From Flaccisagitta enflata (lineage: Eukaryota > Chaetognatha > Sagittoidea > Aphragmophora), in contig OZ231127.1 in assembly GCA_965153355.1 (NCBI GenBank), forward strand, positions 92,442,001 through 92,506,000: 64,000 nucleotides of DNA. The letters run 5' to 3'. Made by a program: the position numbers and the translations under genes. A model generated the notes under the pieces. The model searched no databases. It saw only the letters and a program-made list of their open reading frames with translations, and was not told where the DNA came from. Shown in pieces: positions 23,251 to 34,130 of this stretch (position 1 is its first letter; every line of letters starts with the position of its first letter).

Positions 23251-23394
23251 CTATTGAACGGGTCTTTTGCCGTAAGCATTCTTGTGGCGATTCATGATGC
23301 CCAGGCCGGCTTTGTGGTCTTTTTCCCCTTTCCCGCCGATTTTCGCCAAAGCCACATTCAAACGATCCATGTCATTTTTCAGCCCAGAGACCAT
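23251..23394 (-). CDS. TH: Tyrosine 3-monooxygenase, last exon
   Basis: Acceptor TAACTGCAG; encodes MVSGLKNDMDRLNVALAKIG, then GGKGEKDHKAGLGIMN and RHKNAYGKRPVQ, stop TAG at 23251-23253. The first part is the C-terminal tetramerisation helix of aromatic amino-acid hydroxylases, which in vertebrate TH ends about at ALSAIG. The following roughly 27 basic residues are an extension beyond that usual end. Phase 0 with the preceding exon. Confidence 0.85.
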   Translation of the reverse strand: MVSGLKNDMDRLNVALAKIGGKGEKDHKAGLGIMNRHKNAYGKRPVQ

Positions 23395-23793
23395 CTGCAG
23401 TTACAAGGGACAAAAAGTTAACGATAAATGTTTATGATGAAAGTCAACCCATGTCATTTTTTTCCAGTTCAGATACCATCTGAATTTGTGAACAGAAGCA
23501 AATGACTTATGTTAGTGGTCACATTGACTCCTTTAAATTTCTCGGATTAGAATCCATTTGAGGAAACAATTACATGTTTATTTTACTGTTTGGAAACCAC
23601 ACTTGGAGAAAGATGCAGCGAAAAGGGGAAAAAATGGACAGATTCTTATTCGTTTCAGTCACGAAATGGAACCATTAGATTCCCTCAATGCTAGCTTTAG
23701 CCTAACTCACATAATTTTCTTTTCACACTCTTCATGATTTGAAATCCCCCGTCAGCCCGTGATTCCCAATTAATCTTAAGTTGAAGTTTTTAC

Positions 23794-23890
23794 CTGCTGT
23801 ATTTTGTTGCTGCTATCGAGAAATTCAATCTTGCCCGTGTAAGGGTTGTAGGCCACTTCAAAAGGTTTGTCCAACGTGCGCGCAAAGTTT
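23794..23890 (-). CDS. TH: Tyrosine 3-monooxygenase, penultimate exon
   Basis: 97 nt, acceptor ATTATTGTAG, donor GTAAAA. With the preceding AG it encodes R-NFARTLDKPFEVAYNPYTGK and IEFLDSSNKIQQ, matching the RPFxVxxNPYT segment before the C-terminal helix in this family. Starts with one base of a split Arg codon and ends in phase 0. Confidence 0.88.
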
Positions 23891-24110
23891 CTACAATAAT
23901 GAAAAGGGGCAGAGAATCAGGGCATGTGACTGCGACTATATGCATCTCTTGTTTGTCTCATGAACTCATGATACACATTATCATCACTCATGATAATGCA
24001 CGTTATCATCACTCATGATACATGCTATCATCACTTTTTACTTAAGATGGGTTGGTTGGTTGTTTGCTTGAAAATAATGCAAATTGGGAAAAAAAAACAT
24101 GATGACAAAC

Positions 24111-24346
24111 CTGAGTTTTTCCGTCGCATCATCAAAACTTTCGGCGACAAAGTAAACTGGCTGATAAGACTGATCGTCGTAAGGCTCCACCGCTGTCACA
24201 TTTGGGTCAAAGGTCTTGTGCTCGCATTTGGAAGTGTCTAAAGCGTGCTCCAATTCGCCGAAGGAAGACAGCAAACCAGCGCCGTAAGCGCGAACATCGC
24301 CGTTCGCTTCTTTGCATAGTCCAAATTCGATGGTGAACCAATACAT
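24111..24346 (-). CDS. TH: Tyrosine 3-monooxygenase, catalytic exon with iron-ligand Glu
   Basis: 236 nt, acceptor AAATGCAG, donor GTTTGT. Encodes [53 protein letters not shown] and [17 protein letters not shown]. YWFTxEFGL carries the third iron ligand (Glu). The FDP..TAV.PY.DQ.YQ.VYFV.ESF block fits TH better than phenylalanine or tryptophan hydroxylase. Confidence 0.93.
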
Positions 24347-24757
24347 CTGCATTTGAAATATTGTGTAAAGTATTGTTCAGGCGTGTATAAAGTTGAGCAT
24401 CCCCCTTCCCCCTCCCCCCGTGGGAGGGGGGGAATAAAATCAAAGGGGTTGGAGATGGAGAGGAAAATCAAATGGTGGAAAAGAAGAAAAAACAAAATTT
24501 TAGAAGATTTTACTCTTTTGACAGTTCCATAAGATAGTATTTGACACCTACATAACTATTTTACACTATTCTGATGATATTAATACTTTATTTATACTTA
24601 ATGAGGTAGAAAATCAAACAATATTTCGACTGGGCAGAGAAGGAAATCAAAGACCAGGGGGGAAAAAATTAAAAGCTGCTCTACTTTATACACCTGTGGT
24701 ATTTTTAGGGATGATCAAAACGACCAAAAGGAGAATCTTTCCATAGTATAGTTAATA

Positions 24758-25507
24758 GCAGCCCAAAGGCAGTAAGTGGTCAGCGGTACCTGTGCCCTGC
24801 TTGAGTAGTATGTGATTTAGGTCGAGGGGGAGCAGGGCAGCGGCCCCAAAAGGGACAAAGTCCTGTAGAACACAGGGGGATCTGTCCGCCCGTCCGTCCA
24901 ACCTTCTGTCTGCTTTCCTTCTGTCCAAGATGCCCTGTTATTCAAACTCTCATTGAATAACATGAAGAAGTGACAAAAGGCAGTATAAGGACAACAGTAC
25001 CCGTGTCCTTGTAGGTTAAGTTGAGAGGGAGCAGGCCAGAACCTTGGTCTCCAAGGCCAGAATTTGGTCTCAGAGACCAATTTCTTGGTCTCAGAGGCTG
25101 GCATTCGAGTCTCTGAGGTCAGGATTCGGGTCTCTGAGGCCAGGATTTAAGTGTTTGAGGCCAGAACCTGGATCTCAGAGGTTAGAATCAGGGTCCCAGA
25201 GGTCAAGATCTGGGTCTCTAAGACTAGGATGTGGGTTTTAGAAACCAGAATCTAGGTCTAAGGGACAAAAATGATAGAACTCAGACCAGAATTCAGGTTT
25301 TCTAACCAGATTTTGCATTGGATTTGGACTATTTTGCTTGGATTTGGGCTATTTTGCTTGGATTTGGGCCATACAGTTTGTATTTTGGGCCTCAAAGGAG
25401 ATGAAGCCCTGAGGATGGGGCAGGGGGGGACGGATGTGTGGACGGCCGGACGGACAGATTCCCCCTATGTTCTACAGGACTTCATCCTCTTCGGGGCCGC
25501 TGTCCAA
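24758..25507. mobile_element. Long-TIR element with internal minisatellite, copy 1
   Basis: Left TIR GGGCAGCGGCCCCAAAAGGG ... AAGTCCTGTAGAACACAGGG at 24836-24880; right TIR TGTTCTACAGGACTTCATCC ... TTCGGGGCCGCTGTCC to about 25505. The interior is a degenerate repeat of about 20 nt (GGTCTCAGAGGCCAGAA types) and a GTCCG/GGACG microsatellite near each end. A further subterminal block (GTGGTCAGCGGTACC..GCCCTGC) precedes the left TIR and is inverted in the right flank of copies 2 and 3. Confidence 0.8.
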
Positions 25508-25936
25508 AACTCGATGATGAACCATTGCCTATGTCATGTTTCGTTGGTGGTCACTAACAAAGATACTTCCATTCTACTACATAAAAATGCCAATCTCCCT
25601 CAGCGAGCTAAGAATAAAGAAACTATTTACATTTCTAAGCATTTACAGAGGAATAGCAACACTGGAGTGCGGCCATACTTGTCAGTTGGTAACCGTCTTA
25701 TAGAACATTAACCTGCCACTGAGAAATAAATGACAATGGTATGCGGCGTAAGCATGTCATCGTCATTACCACTATAGTAAGATAAATGTCAATGGATTCA
25801 AAATGTTATTGTTATTACTATAAATAACTGTCCAGGGGTGGTATCCGGTCCGGATTAATTCAACCATTTTTGTTACGCGCACGCGTCTATATTTAATGCT
25901 GTTTCGGTTGGTTCGTCCGTGGGTTAATCTGTTTTT

Positions 25937-26227
25937 AAGTGCGTCATCGCACTTCTATAAGAGGTCATGTCCGTCGGTTGGTTGGTCGGTCGGTCGGTCA
26001 GTTGGTAACGCAAACGTTTGAAATGCTCAAAACGGCTCATTCTGACGTATTTCTTCATTTCTATTACCTTTCATGTCTTACCACATTCATTTTCATTCAT
26101 TCATTCAATCATTCATTCATTCATTCATTCATTCATTCATTCATTCATTCATTCATTTATCAAAAACGTTCATTCACAAATTCTTAATCAAGCGAGGCGC
26201 ACTTATTGGCCTTCACTTGGCCTTGTT
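25937..26227 (+). mobile_element. HINE-like element, AAGTGCG subfamily with (ATTC)n core
   Basis: Perfect hairpin AAGTGCGTCATCGCACTT (25937-25954), CTATAAGAGGTCATGTCCG, (GGTC)n, GGTAACGCAAACG, (CATT)n at about 26090-26155, TTATCAAAAACGTTCATTC and tail GAGGCGCACTTATTGGCC .. CTTGGCCTTGTT. The tail CGCACTT is the exact complement of the left arm AAGTGCG. A fragment of another copy (ACGCGCACGCGTCTATATTT) lies just upstream at 25873. Confidence 0.88.
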
Positions 26228-26755
26228 GCATTGTAGCTACTGTCCACCCGCATGTGCGTTAGGGAACTCTCCTTGTTGTAAGACAAACCGACCCGTGGTC
26301 GATTTTTTTTTTCTTCAGGTTGAATGCCCAATAACAAAGAGATTTTGAACGGACACATTTAAAAGTAAGTTTGAATAGGACATAAAGAGGTACTAAAACT
26401 AAAAGAGTGAAAGAGTTTCATTCCATTTTTTATATTTTTGAATAAGAATTTTAAAAGGCAGTGGGTAATATCGTTTTCATTTTGATTTTCATAACGAGGA
26501 TATGAAAAATATGCGGTATAAATAGTGTGCTCTATTTTGACTATTTTACCTCTCTTTCACTCTCTCAAATTAAGTACATCTCTTTCAACGACTTAACTGA
26601 AATGATGATGACGGTAAAAATGATGATGACGATGAGTATGAGCGGCTTTCAACACCATTTAGAAATTGCCGACAAATCAAAAATCTTTTTCTGATTTCTC
26701 ATTGAGTGGTGAAAATGGATTTTGTATGAGCTGCCTCATTTCTTTTGGTCATTTT

Positions 26756-26872
<117 letters not shown>

Positions 26873-26912
26873 CTAGATTGTGTGTGTGTCCTCTCATGGC
26901 CTCATTCTTCAC

Positions 26913-26967
26913 TGCCACAAGCGAACAATATCTTCTTCACTGCGCCAAGAGAGGCAAGACCAATCTC
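26913..26967 (-). CDS. TH: Tyrosine 3-monooxygenase, short exon, frame-disrupted as assembled
   Basis: Acceptor AAATCCTCAG; begins GAG ATT GGT CTT GCC TCT CTT GGC (EIGLASLG), then reads correctly as SEEDIVRLWQ only in a shifted frame. TH normally has 19 codons here (xIGLASLGAS-E-E-x-I-x-x-L). The assembled exon has 55 nt before GTGAAG instead of the 57 required by neighbouring phases. One base is missing in the Ala codon after LG (GGCGC-AGTG) and one at the donor (CAG-TGAAG, where CAG-GTGAAG is expected). These are either sequence errors beside the (GT)n microsatellite or genuine lesions that would break TH. Confidence 0.75.
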
Positions 26968-27036
26968 CTGAGGATTTAAAAGAGGAAAAATACCATCCAA
27001 CTTTTGTCAGAATATTCATTTGCTTTTTATTCTCTC

Positions 27037-27083
<47 letters not shown>

Positions 27084-27182
27084 GAAACGATACTGTTCAC
27101 AGTTCTGGGTCCTTTCGTCAGTCTCTCTGTCTCAATCCTTCCCGATTATTTTCCACTCGTTAAACTCTGACCACACACTCAC

Positions 27183-27388
27183 TTGAGAAAACACCGCAAA
27201 AGCCGGATCCGCTAATAACGGCACATGTCCAATAAGCTCGTGGATGCAATCAGGTTCCGGGGAGTGCATGGGTGCCGATGGATGGCGAACGTATTGAGTG
27301 CACTGGAAAACCCGGAATGCCAACGAAGCTAAAAAGTCGCGAGAGGAAACCAATCCAGCCACAGGACGAAGCTGAAAACCAGTCTCCT
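27183..27388 (-). CDS. TH: Tyrosine 3-monooxygenase, exon with HELIGH iron-binding motif
   Basis: 206 nt, acceptor TCTCTCACAG, donor GTGAGT, phase 0 at its end. Encodes [37 protein letters not shown] and [29 protein letters not shown] supplies the two iron-ligand His residues, and RPVAGL..SRDFLxxLAFRVFxCTQYxRH surrounds the pterin site. [21 protein letters not shown] is closest to tyrosine hydroxylases. Confidence 0.94.
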
Positions 27389-28243
<855 letters not shown>

Positions 28244-28439
28244 TTCTGAGATAATTGGAGACGTCTTCCATTTGTGGAATGCCATTAGGCCCATAGCCAC
28301 ATTCTTTTTCCATCTTAGCCAATGATTGGATGTGCTGAGAACAGGCATGAGTTGGCAGCAATTGCTGAATCTTGCGGTAAACAACACCCCATGTGGAATG
28401 CTCCTCCGAGGTGTACTCGACACGGGGGATTTTGTCGCC

Positions 28440-28440
<1 letters not shown>
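28244..28440 (-). CDS. TH: Tyrosine 3-monooxygenase, start of catalytic domain
   Basis: 197 nt, acceptor CTCTCTCTCAG, donor GTATGT. Encodes GDKIPRVEYTSEEHSTWGVV, YRKIQQLLPTHACSQHIQSL, AKMEKECGYGPNGIPQMED and VSNYLR plus one base. IPRVEY...TW..V, THAC and IPQ.EDVS are invariant landmarks of aromatic amino-acid hydroxylases. The polypyrimidine tract of its acceptor is a (CT)n microsatellite. Confidence 0.93.
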
Positions 28441-28441
<1 letters not shown>

Positions 28442-28520
<79 letters not shown>

Positions 28521-28530
28521 CGATTTGATT

Positions 28531-28581
<51 letters not shown>

Positions 28582-28586
28582 AGAGA

Positions 28587-28633
<47 letters not shown>
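28442..28633 (+). repeat. (GA)n microsatellite forming a splice polypyrimidine tract
   Basis: About 190 nt of GA with one TTTTCGATTTGATTTGATTTG interruption written here as positions 28517-28537, and GAAA variants near 28575. On the minus strand it reads (CT)n and is fused to the CAG acceptor of the TH exon at 28244-28440. Confidence 0.95.
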
Positions 28634-28635
<2 letters not shown>

Positions 28636-28719
28636 ACCCCCTTTCCTATTGGTCCGTTTGTCAGTCTAGTGGTACATCCAAGGCATTTCGCTTTGTAGGC
28701 GGTTAACCACAGCGTTTTT

Positions 28720-29400
28720 GGGCAGCGGCCCTGAAGGGGACGAAGTCCTGTAGAACATAGGGGGAGTGGGGGACTTTTGTTCGTCCGTTCGTTCGTTCGT
28801 TCATCCGTTCGTCCTTCCGTTTGTCCGCCAGGCCCTCTCAGGTCTGAAATCTGCCCGCTCAGGCCCTGAAATCTGTCCTCTCAGGCCTTGAATCTGCCCT
28901 CTCAGGCCAGAAATATGCCCTCTTAGGCCTGAAATCTGCTCTCTCAGGCCCTGAAATCTGTCCTCTCAGGCCTCGAATCTACCCTCTCAGGCTCTGAAAT
29001 CTGTCCTCTCCGGCCTTGAATCTGCCCTCTCAGGCCTGAAATCTACCCTCTCAGGCCTGAAATCTGCCCTCTGAGGCCCTGAAATCTGTCCTCTCAGGCC
29101 TTGAATCTGCCCTCTCAGGTCTTGAATCTGCCCTCTAAGGCCTGACATCTGCCTGCTCAGATTCAAGGCCTGAGAGGACAGGTTTCAGGGCCTGAGAGGC
29201 TCAGGAGTTTCAGCCTGAGAAGAGACCAGAGAGGGCCTGGGGGGCGGACGGACGGACGGACGGACAGACGGTCGGATGGACAAACATAAGTCCCCCAGTG
29301 TTCTACAGGACTTCGTCCCCTTCGGGGCCGCTGCCCTGCTTCCTCTCACTCCATTTCACAATCATGCAAAGCAGGGCAACGGGTATCGCTGACCACATCT
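28720..29400. mobile_element. Long-TIR element with internal minisatellite, copy 2
   Basis: TIRs at 28720-28763 (GGGCAGCGGCCCTGAAGGGG, CGAAGTCCTGTAGAACATAG) and 29291-29338 (complement). Next to them are (GTTC)n/(GGAC)n microsatellites, and inside are about 15 copies of a unit of about 20 nt, CTCAGGCCTGAAATCTG plus CCCT, one switching orientation near 29160. The right flank AGGGCAACGGGTATC..GCGACCTGTTA is shared with copy 3. No ORF. Confidence 0.85.
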
Positions 29401-30393
29401 TGCCCTTGGGCGACCTGTTAGCACTACCCTTCTCCGAGGACCCCTAACTGATTCCCTAACCTATTTCATCAATACCCTTGCACACCCACACATGTCTTGT
29501 TATTCAGAGGCCGGAATGTCATCATCGACGAGAAGTTCCACACCTTATACAACTGATTAACTTGTATCCATTTTCAAATTTGGTCATTTTGAATCAGATT
29601 GGTTTAAAAACACAGCTTAGCTCAGTCAACCATGCAAAAAAAGAAAAAAGGCTGGTTAAAAAAGTTCCAGCGAATCCAGGTGGCCAAGTGGGCGATGCTG
29701 TTGAATTATGACATGCTTCAGTGGCAAAGATGAAGAGGAATTTTTCATTGGAAAAAAGTTAGTCATGTACAAATTGTACCATCTACTCATTCTAATGTGC
29801 GTTCTGGTACTTCTTCAAGACCTCATGCCCGTCGGTTGTTTTGTCGGTTGGTTAGTTGGTTGAGAAGAAACTGAAAGTCTTTTTGAAATAAAATAATTTG
29901 TCTGTCTGTCTGCCCAATTTTTGTTTGAAAGTGCCGACACACGCGACGTTTGTCTAATGAGCTTGTTGTAAGAAAAATCAGCCTAGATCCAAGCATTAGA
30001 GAAATCAGAAGCCACTCCTAAAAAAAGTTGGTCTAAACAAACAAGTTATCAACTTTGCTCTCATACGCGGTTCAACTTCACAGATACAATTGTTAATTAA
30101 TTTCTGTTTTTGAAATGGAGCTGAATTAAACATGGACTGCCAAAACAATGATGGAGGAATAGGAAATGTTCGCGGTTTTTCCTTCGTCCAGGTTGGATGC
30201 ATATTTTCTGGCTATTATTGCGGGAATTGAAAACACTGAAAGAGTGGCTTCTGATTTCATTAATAAAAGAGTAAGAAAATCTGCTAGTTGCGACAGTAAA
30301 TTGATACATGAAACAAATTCGAAAAACCATGCGCGTGGAGATGACTAACATAAAACCAGCTCCCAATCACCTCACCTAATCTCTAAATTATAC
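29401..30393. other. TH intron, no exon seen
   Basis: Ordinary AT-rich sequence with short GTCGGTTG / GTCTGTC patches (29829-29912) that may be HINE debris. Confidence 0.5.
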
Positions 30394-30547
30394 CTTCTGA
30401 AGCCAAAGGCGATTTCCGCGATGTCATTTCTTCTTTCTCTGTAGTTTTTGTCCACAAATCCTGGATGACCTTCGTCCATCTCAGGTTGAAATTTGGTGAT
30501 CAAATGACGGCAATCATCCAATTCTTCAATTTGTAAGGGGAACCAGG
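30394..30547 (-). CDS. TH: Tyrosine 3-monooxygenase, linker/catalytic entry exon
   Basis: 154 nt, acceptor CTCTCTTTCAG, donor GTATAA. Encodes (P)[35 protein letters not shown] and [15 protein letters not shown] plus two bases. WFP..I.ELD.C.HL.TK, DHPGF-like and RR..IAEIAF match TH. A (CT)n microsatellite abuts the acceptor. Confidence 0.93.
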
Positions 30548-30548
30548 C

Positions 30549-30808
<260 letters not shown>

Positions 30809-30944
30809 GACAAAGAGGCAGAGTAGAGAGAGAGAATTCAGGTTGGCGCAAGGTCAAAGAATCGAGAGCAGGAGCTTGGGCTGACGATTAAGCAGTATGA
30901 CGAAATAGTTTCTGACAGTAAAATCAAGACAAAGTCGAACTCAC

Positions 30945-31106
30945 GCAATTCTCTCGGGATTTCTTTCGGCACGTATCTTGGATCCCAGGCTTTAACACTG
31001 AATTCCGTCGACTGTTTAAGTCTCTCTAAAGCCGCGTCCAAATCGGCCGAAGTCCCCCGCACGCGCAGAAACACTTCCGTTTTCTTGTCGTGGCCCTCGC
31101 GTGTCT
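30945..31106 (-). CDS. TH: Tyrosine 3-monooxygenase, regulatory-domain exon
   Basis: 162 nt, acceptor TTCATTTCAG, donor GTGAGT. Encodes TREGHDKKTEVFLRVRGTS, ADLDAALERLKQSTEFSVKA and WDPRYVPKEIPREL. This is the second half of the ACT-like regulatory domain and the linker into the WFP motif. The following phase joins as P-WFP. Confidence 0.85.
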
Positions 31107-31129
31107 CTGAAATGAATGAAAGATTAAAT

Positions 31130-31170
31130 GTATGTATGAATGAATGAATGAATGAATGAATGAATGAATG
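31130..31170 (+). repeat. (GAAT)n microsatellite
   Basis: About ten ATGAATGA units in the TH intron. Confidence 0.9.
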
Positions 31171-31310
31171 AATTTTTGAGAAAATGATTGGATGAATGAT
31201 TGATTGAATGGCACGGTGAATGCATGGATGAATAAGTGGAAGAATGAATGAATTGTTTTATCATTTATATGAGATCAAAATGAATAGACGCACGAATGAG
31301 TATTAGAAAA

Positions 31311-31667
31311 AACAAGGTCAACAAACCTTAGTCGCGTGGTAATAAAGGTAATATAGGTAATAAAGGTAATAAAGATAATAAGGTAATGAATTAGAATAAA
31401 GTACTTAAATTACCTTTAAGTACCCTAATGTACCTAATGTACCCTAAAGTACCCTAAAGTACCCTAAAATACTTAAAGTACCCCATAGTACCTTTAATAC
31501 CTATAGTACCCTTAAGTACCCTAAAGTACCCTAAAGCACCTTTAAGTACTCTAAAGTACCCTTAAGTACCTTTAAAATGAAGACAAAAGCTATATTTCAA
31601 AAATGTGACGGACCGACCAACAGACCGACATAGCGGCTTCTAGAGTCGCGTTCACGCGACTAAAAAA
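31311..31667 (-). mobile_element. HINE-like element with GGTACTTTA satellite core
   Basis: Starts AACAAGGTCAACAAACC-TTAGTCGCGTGG, has AATAAAGGTAAT repeats and then AAAGTACCCT units (about 31400-31580), and ends ACCGACCAACAGACCGACAT, GGCTTCTAGAGTCGCGTTC and ACGCGACTAAAAA. Ends are those of the GTCGCGTG subfamily, but the usual GTCY core has been replaced by an 11-nt satellite. Confidence 0.85.
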
Positions 31668-31885
31668 AGAACTCTCGAGGAATTAGGTCCCAACGATCTA
31701 CTGCCTCTCAATCCATCCTCCTGCCCTCATACACCTTTGACCTGGGAAGCGACCCTTATTAGCTGGTAAAGCTTGTAGAGACGGGCATTTCGCTCCAGAT
31801 TGACCTTAATACCATTTTGGATGGATTTAATTTGAAAAACATTCATCTGTTAATGATTAGATGATTGAATGAGCAAAAAGCATAC

Positions 31886-32018
31886 CTGCATGATCCACTT
31901 CAACTTCGTGCTTCTTAAGGACATTGAGGAGACTTGGCAGGCCTAACAGAAGACCTGCTTCCAATCCAACCACCGCCTCCAGATTCTCAGGAAGATTCTC
32001 AGTACCAACACAAGAATT
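31886..32018 (-). CDS. TH: Tyrosine 3-monooxygenase, N-terminal regulatory exon
   Basis: 133 nt, acceptor TCAATGCAG, donor GTATGC. Encodes NSCVGTENLPENLEAVVGLE, AGLLLGLPSLLNVLKKHEV and EVDHA plus one base. This is the first half of the ACT-like domain (GL..LL.VLK.HEV.V.H.ETR across the junction). Less conserved than the catalytic exons. Confidence 0.78.
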
Positions 32019-32149
32019 CTGCATTGACACAAGTTTTTTTTTCATTGTAGGTATTACAAGCAGTCTAAAGGACATTCTCCTTGTATTTGTATCTGTTTGT
32101 CTGTCTGTCTGTCAGTATGTTCTATGATTTTTCTATCTGACCGACTGCA

Positions 32150-32495
32150 TAGAAGCTCACTCCACTTGGTGACATAATGGATGTCCGCATCATGGACAAA
32201 GGCACAGAAGCTTTCTCCACCTTACCTTATCAACCAAATTGGCAACTAGTTGGAGGTACCTATCATAGACACATCACTGACAAAGCACAGAATCTCACTT
32301 CACTTTGTCAACCAAACGGCGACATGATGGATATCTGCATCAAAGACACATCACCGGGACATGCACAGAAGCTCATTCCACTTCATCTATCAACCAAAGT
32401 GGCGACATGTTGGAGATCCACACATACACAGAAGCTCACTCCACCTTACCTTATCAACCAAAATGGCGACATGTTGGAGATCCGCATCATAAATG
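32150..32495 (-). repeat. Minisatellite derived from a TH exon/donor boundary
   Basis: Five degenerate units of about 55-80 nt start at about 32151, 32205, 32287, 32366 and 32429. Each resembles the end of the TH exon at 33850 plus its donor: on the minus strand GATGCGGATCTCCAACATGT, CGCCATTTTGGTTGATAAG, then GTAAGGTGGAGTGAGC and TTCTGTG. Two units keep an AAG-GTAAGG donor and an open frame (DADLQHVAILVDK); the others have lost the donor. No convincing acceptors precede them. Confidence 0.7.
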
Positions 32496-32522
32496 CTAAA
32501 TTAAATGCTAAATTGGTTTTGC

Positions 32523-33124
32523 TACTAACTATGGCAAAAATAAAAAAGACAGTGATTTTCAAAGTGGCACTACAAGCCCATTTTTTCGGAATAATCTGAA
32601 ATCCTTTTAGGTGGAAATAGCATGACAAATTTGTGAATCATCAAAAAAATCAGAACTCAAAAAAGTTGATTTTTGTGGCTGTAGCGACAATTTTTGCATA
32701 ATTTGTCAAATGATGATTCGCTAATGGGGTATGACTTTCACTTGACATACAATTGTAACTGCAAGCTTATCTTTTTAAGCAGCCTCAAAAATCTTCTCAG
32801 GCGTTCATAGTATGTTGATTTTGTGACTCAGCAAAAAAATCAGAACTCAAAAACGTTCATTTTTGTACCTGTAGCATCAATTTTTGTAAAACTGGTTTTC
32901 TTAAAGTTGTAAATATGAAGTTTTTTCCCTTCTTTGATTTCTGATGTTTTTTCACAAAAAATGATGCTACGGGCTCAAAAATTAACTTTTTTGAGTTCTG
33001 ATTTTTTTACTGAGTAGGTAATTTGATTAACTATTACTCCTTAAAAAGATTTTAAGCAGATCAAAAAAAAATGAGTGCGTAGGATTATATTGAAATTACT
33101 GTCTTTTTTTTCTTTGCCATGGTT
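32523..33124. mobile_element. Foldback MITE in TH intron
   Basis: Outer ends CTACTAACTATGGCAAAAAT and, inverted, TTGCCATGGTTATCTAGAGC. Inner pair AATCAGAACTCAAAAAAGTT (about 32648) mirrored at about 32985-33005 as AACTTTTTTGAGTTCTGATT. No ORF. Confidence 0.7.
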
Positions 33125-33698
33125 ATCTAGAGCAAAAGTATGTAGACAGTATACTAGTGGGCTACTTTATTCAAAAATAATCTTTGAAAAAACCTTTCAA
33201 ATATGTCATGCATATAGTTTTACATCTTTAAGTGACATTTCCATGTAGGTCTGATGAATAGATGCATTAGGTCTCTCCCCTCTTTGAAAATTGTTTAACT
33301 TTAAGATCATTTATGTCAGTCAATTCTATGTGCTCCCCTAAGCCTTGTTTTCAACTACAATGATATGATAGGGCTGGAATCAGGCAGGAAAATGTAAAAA
33401 GTGTTTGGTTTTACAGCAGGGATGTTAAATTAGATGAAAAAACCTTTAATCTATTTAAAGAATAACTTTGATACTAAAAGCACAAATTTAGATGCAGTAT
33501 TTTTACTATTTTTCATTTGGGGTATCAATCTTGTTTCGCATGTCATTTCTAAATGGCTTGAGCTAGACAGATGCGGTTTGCAGAATTAGCTCAGAAATTT
33601 GAAGTAGTTTCAGAATCTCACTGATTTTCATATAGATTTGTTATTTTTAGCAGAGTTATTATTATGAATGCTTGTCTACATACTTATGCTCTAGATAG
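33123..33698. mobile_element. TA-type MITE, CTATCTAGAGC family
   Basis: Left end TTATCTAGAGCAAAAGTATG, right end inverted CATACTTATGCTCTAGATAG followed by TA. The interior has GAGCTAGACAGATGCGGTTT, shared with two elements at 45.2-46.4 kb, so these are one wider family. It abuts the preceding foldback element. Confidence 0.72.
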
Positions 33699-33701
33699 TA
33701 G

Positions 33702-33807
33702 ATGGAAAACTAGGAGTGATGCTCGAAGTTACTAGTCAGTGAGGGCTCACAAGGCTCTTTTCCATATTTTTAGTGTAGGTATAGTGAGGGATATTGTTCC
33801 ACCTGTC
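33702..33807. repeat. Dispersed repeat shared with a dynein intron
   Basis: GATGGAAAACTAGGAGTGAT ... GTATAGTGAGGGATATTGTT occurs here and again at about 47199-47262 with a shorter middle. It lies just downstream of the TH exon in the gene's sense. Origin unknown. Confidence 0.6.
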
Positions 33808-33849
33808 ATAGACTCACCACAACCATATGCACAGAAGCTCACTCCTCAC

Positions 33850-33966
33850 CTGTCCAACCATATCGGCGACTAGTTTGATATCCGCAACATCGGCCGTTTC
33901 CAAAGTGCGTCTTCTTTCTTGAGCCAAAGGACTCATCACACTCGTCGACTTCTCTGATAAAGTCGC
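33850..33966 (-). CDS. TH: Tyrosine 3-monooxygenase, N-terminal exon (first one visible)
   Basis: Donor GTGAGG is good; the acceptor TTTTTAACAAG is the best available but weak. Encodes ATLSEKSTSVMSPLAQERR, RTLETADVADIK and LVADMVGQ, phase 0. SPLAQERRRTL resembles the R-R-x-S/T phosphorylation segment in the TH N-terminus. The start codon lies further upstream (above 33966) and was not found; an open frame continues up to 34092, so initiation here cannot be excluded. Confidence 0.65.
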
Positions 33967-34130
33967 CTTGTTAAAAATGATAGAATATTTATAGAAAACG
34001 TTAGAAATGATAGAAAAATCAAAATGATAGACTATGATGATGGGATATACAATGACTTCCCCATCGAAATAAATGTCTGGCTCACTTGTCACTCACTTGT
34101 TGACCGATAAAGTAACCTTAGGAAATCATA

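Noticed and set aside
28850-29160. CTCAGGCCTGAAATCTG repeats as a possible coding or CRISPR repeat
   Set aside because: No spacers and no conserved frame; it is the internal minisatellite of a TIR element.
32177-32599. Plus-strand ORF of 140 codons
   Set aside because: It is the antisense of the exon-derived minisatellite in the TH intron.
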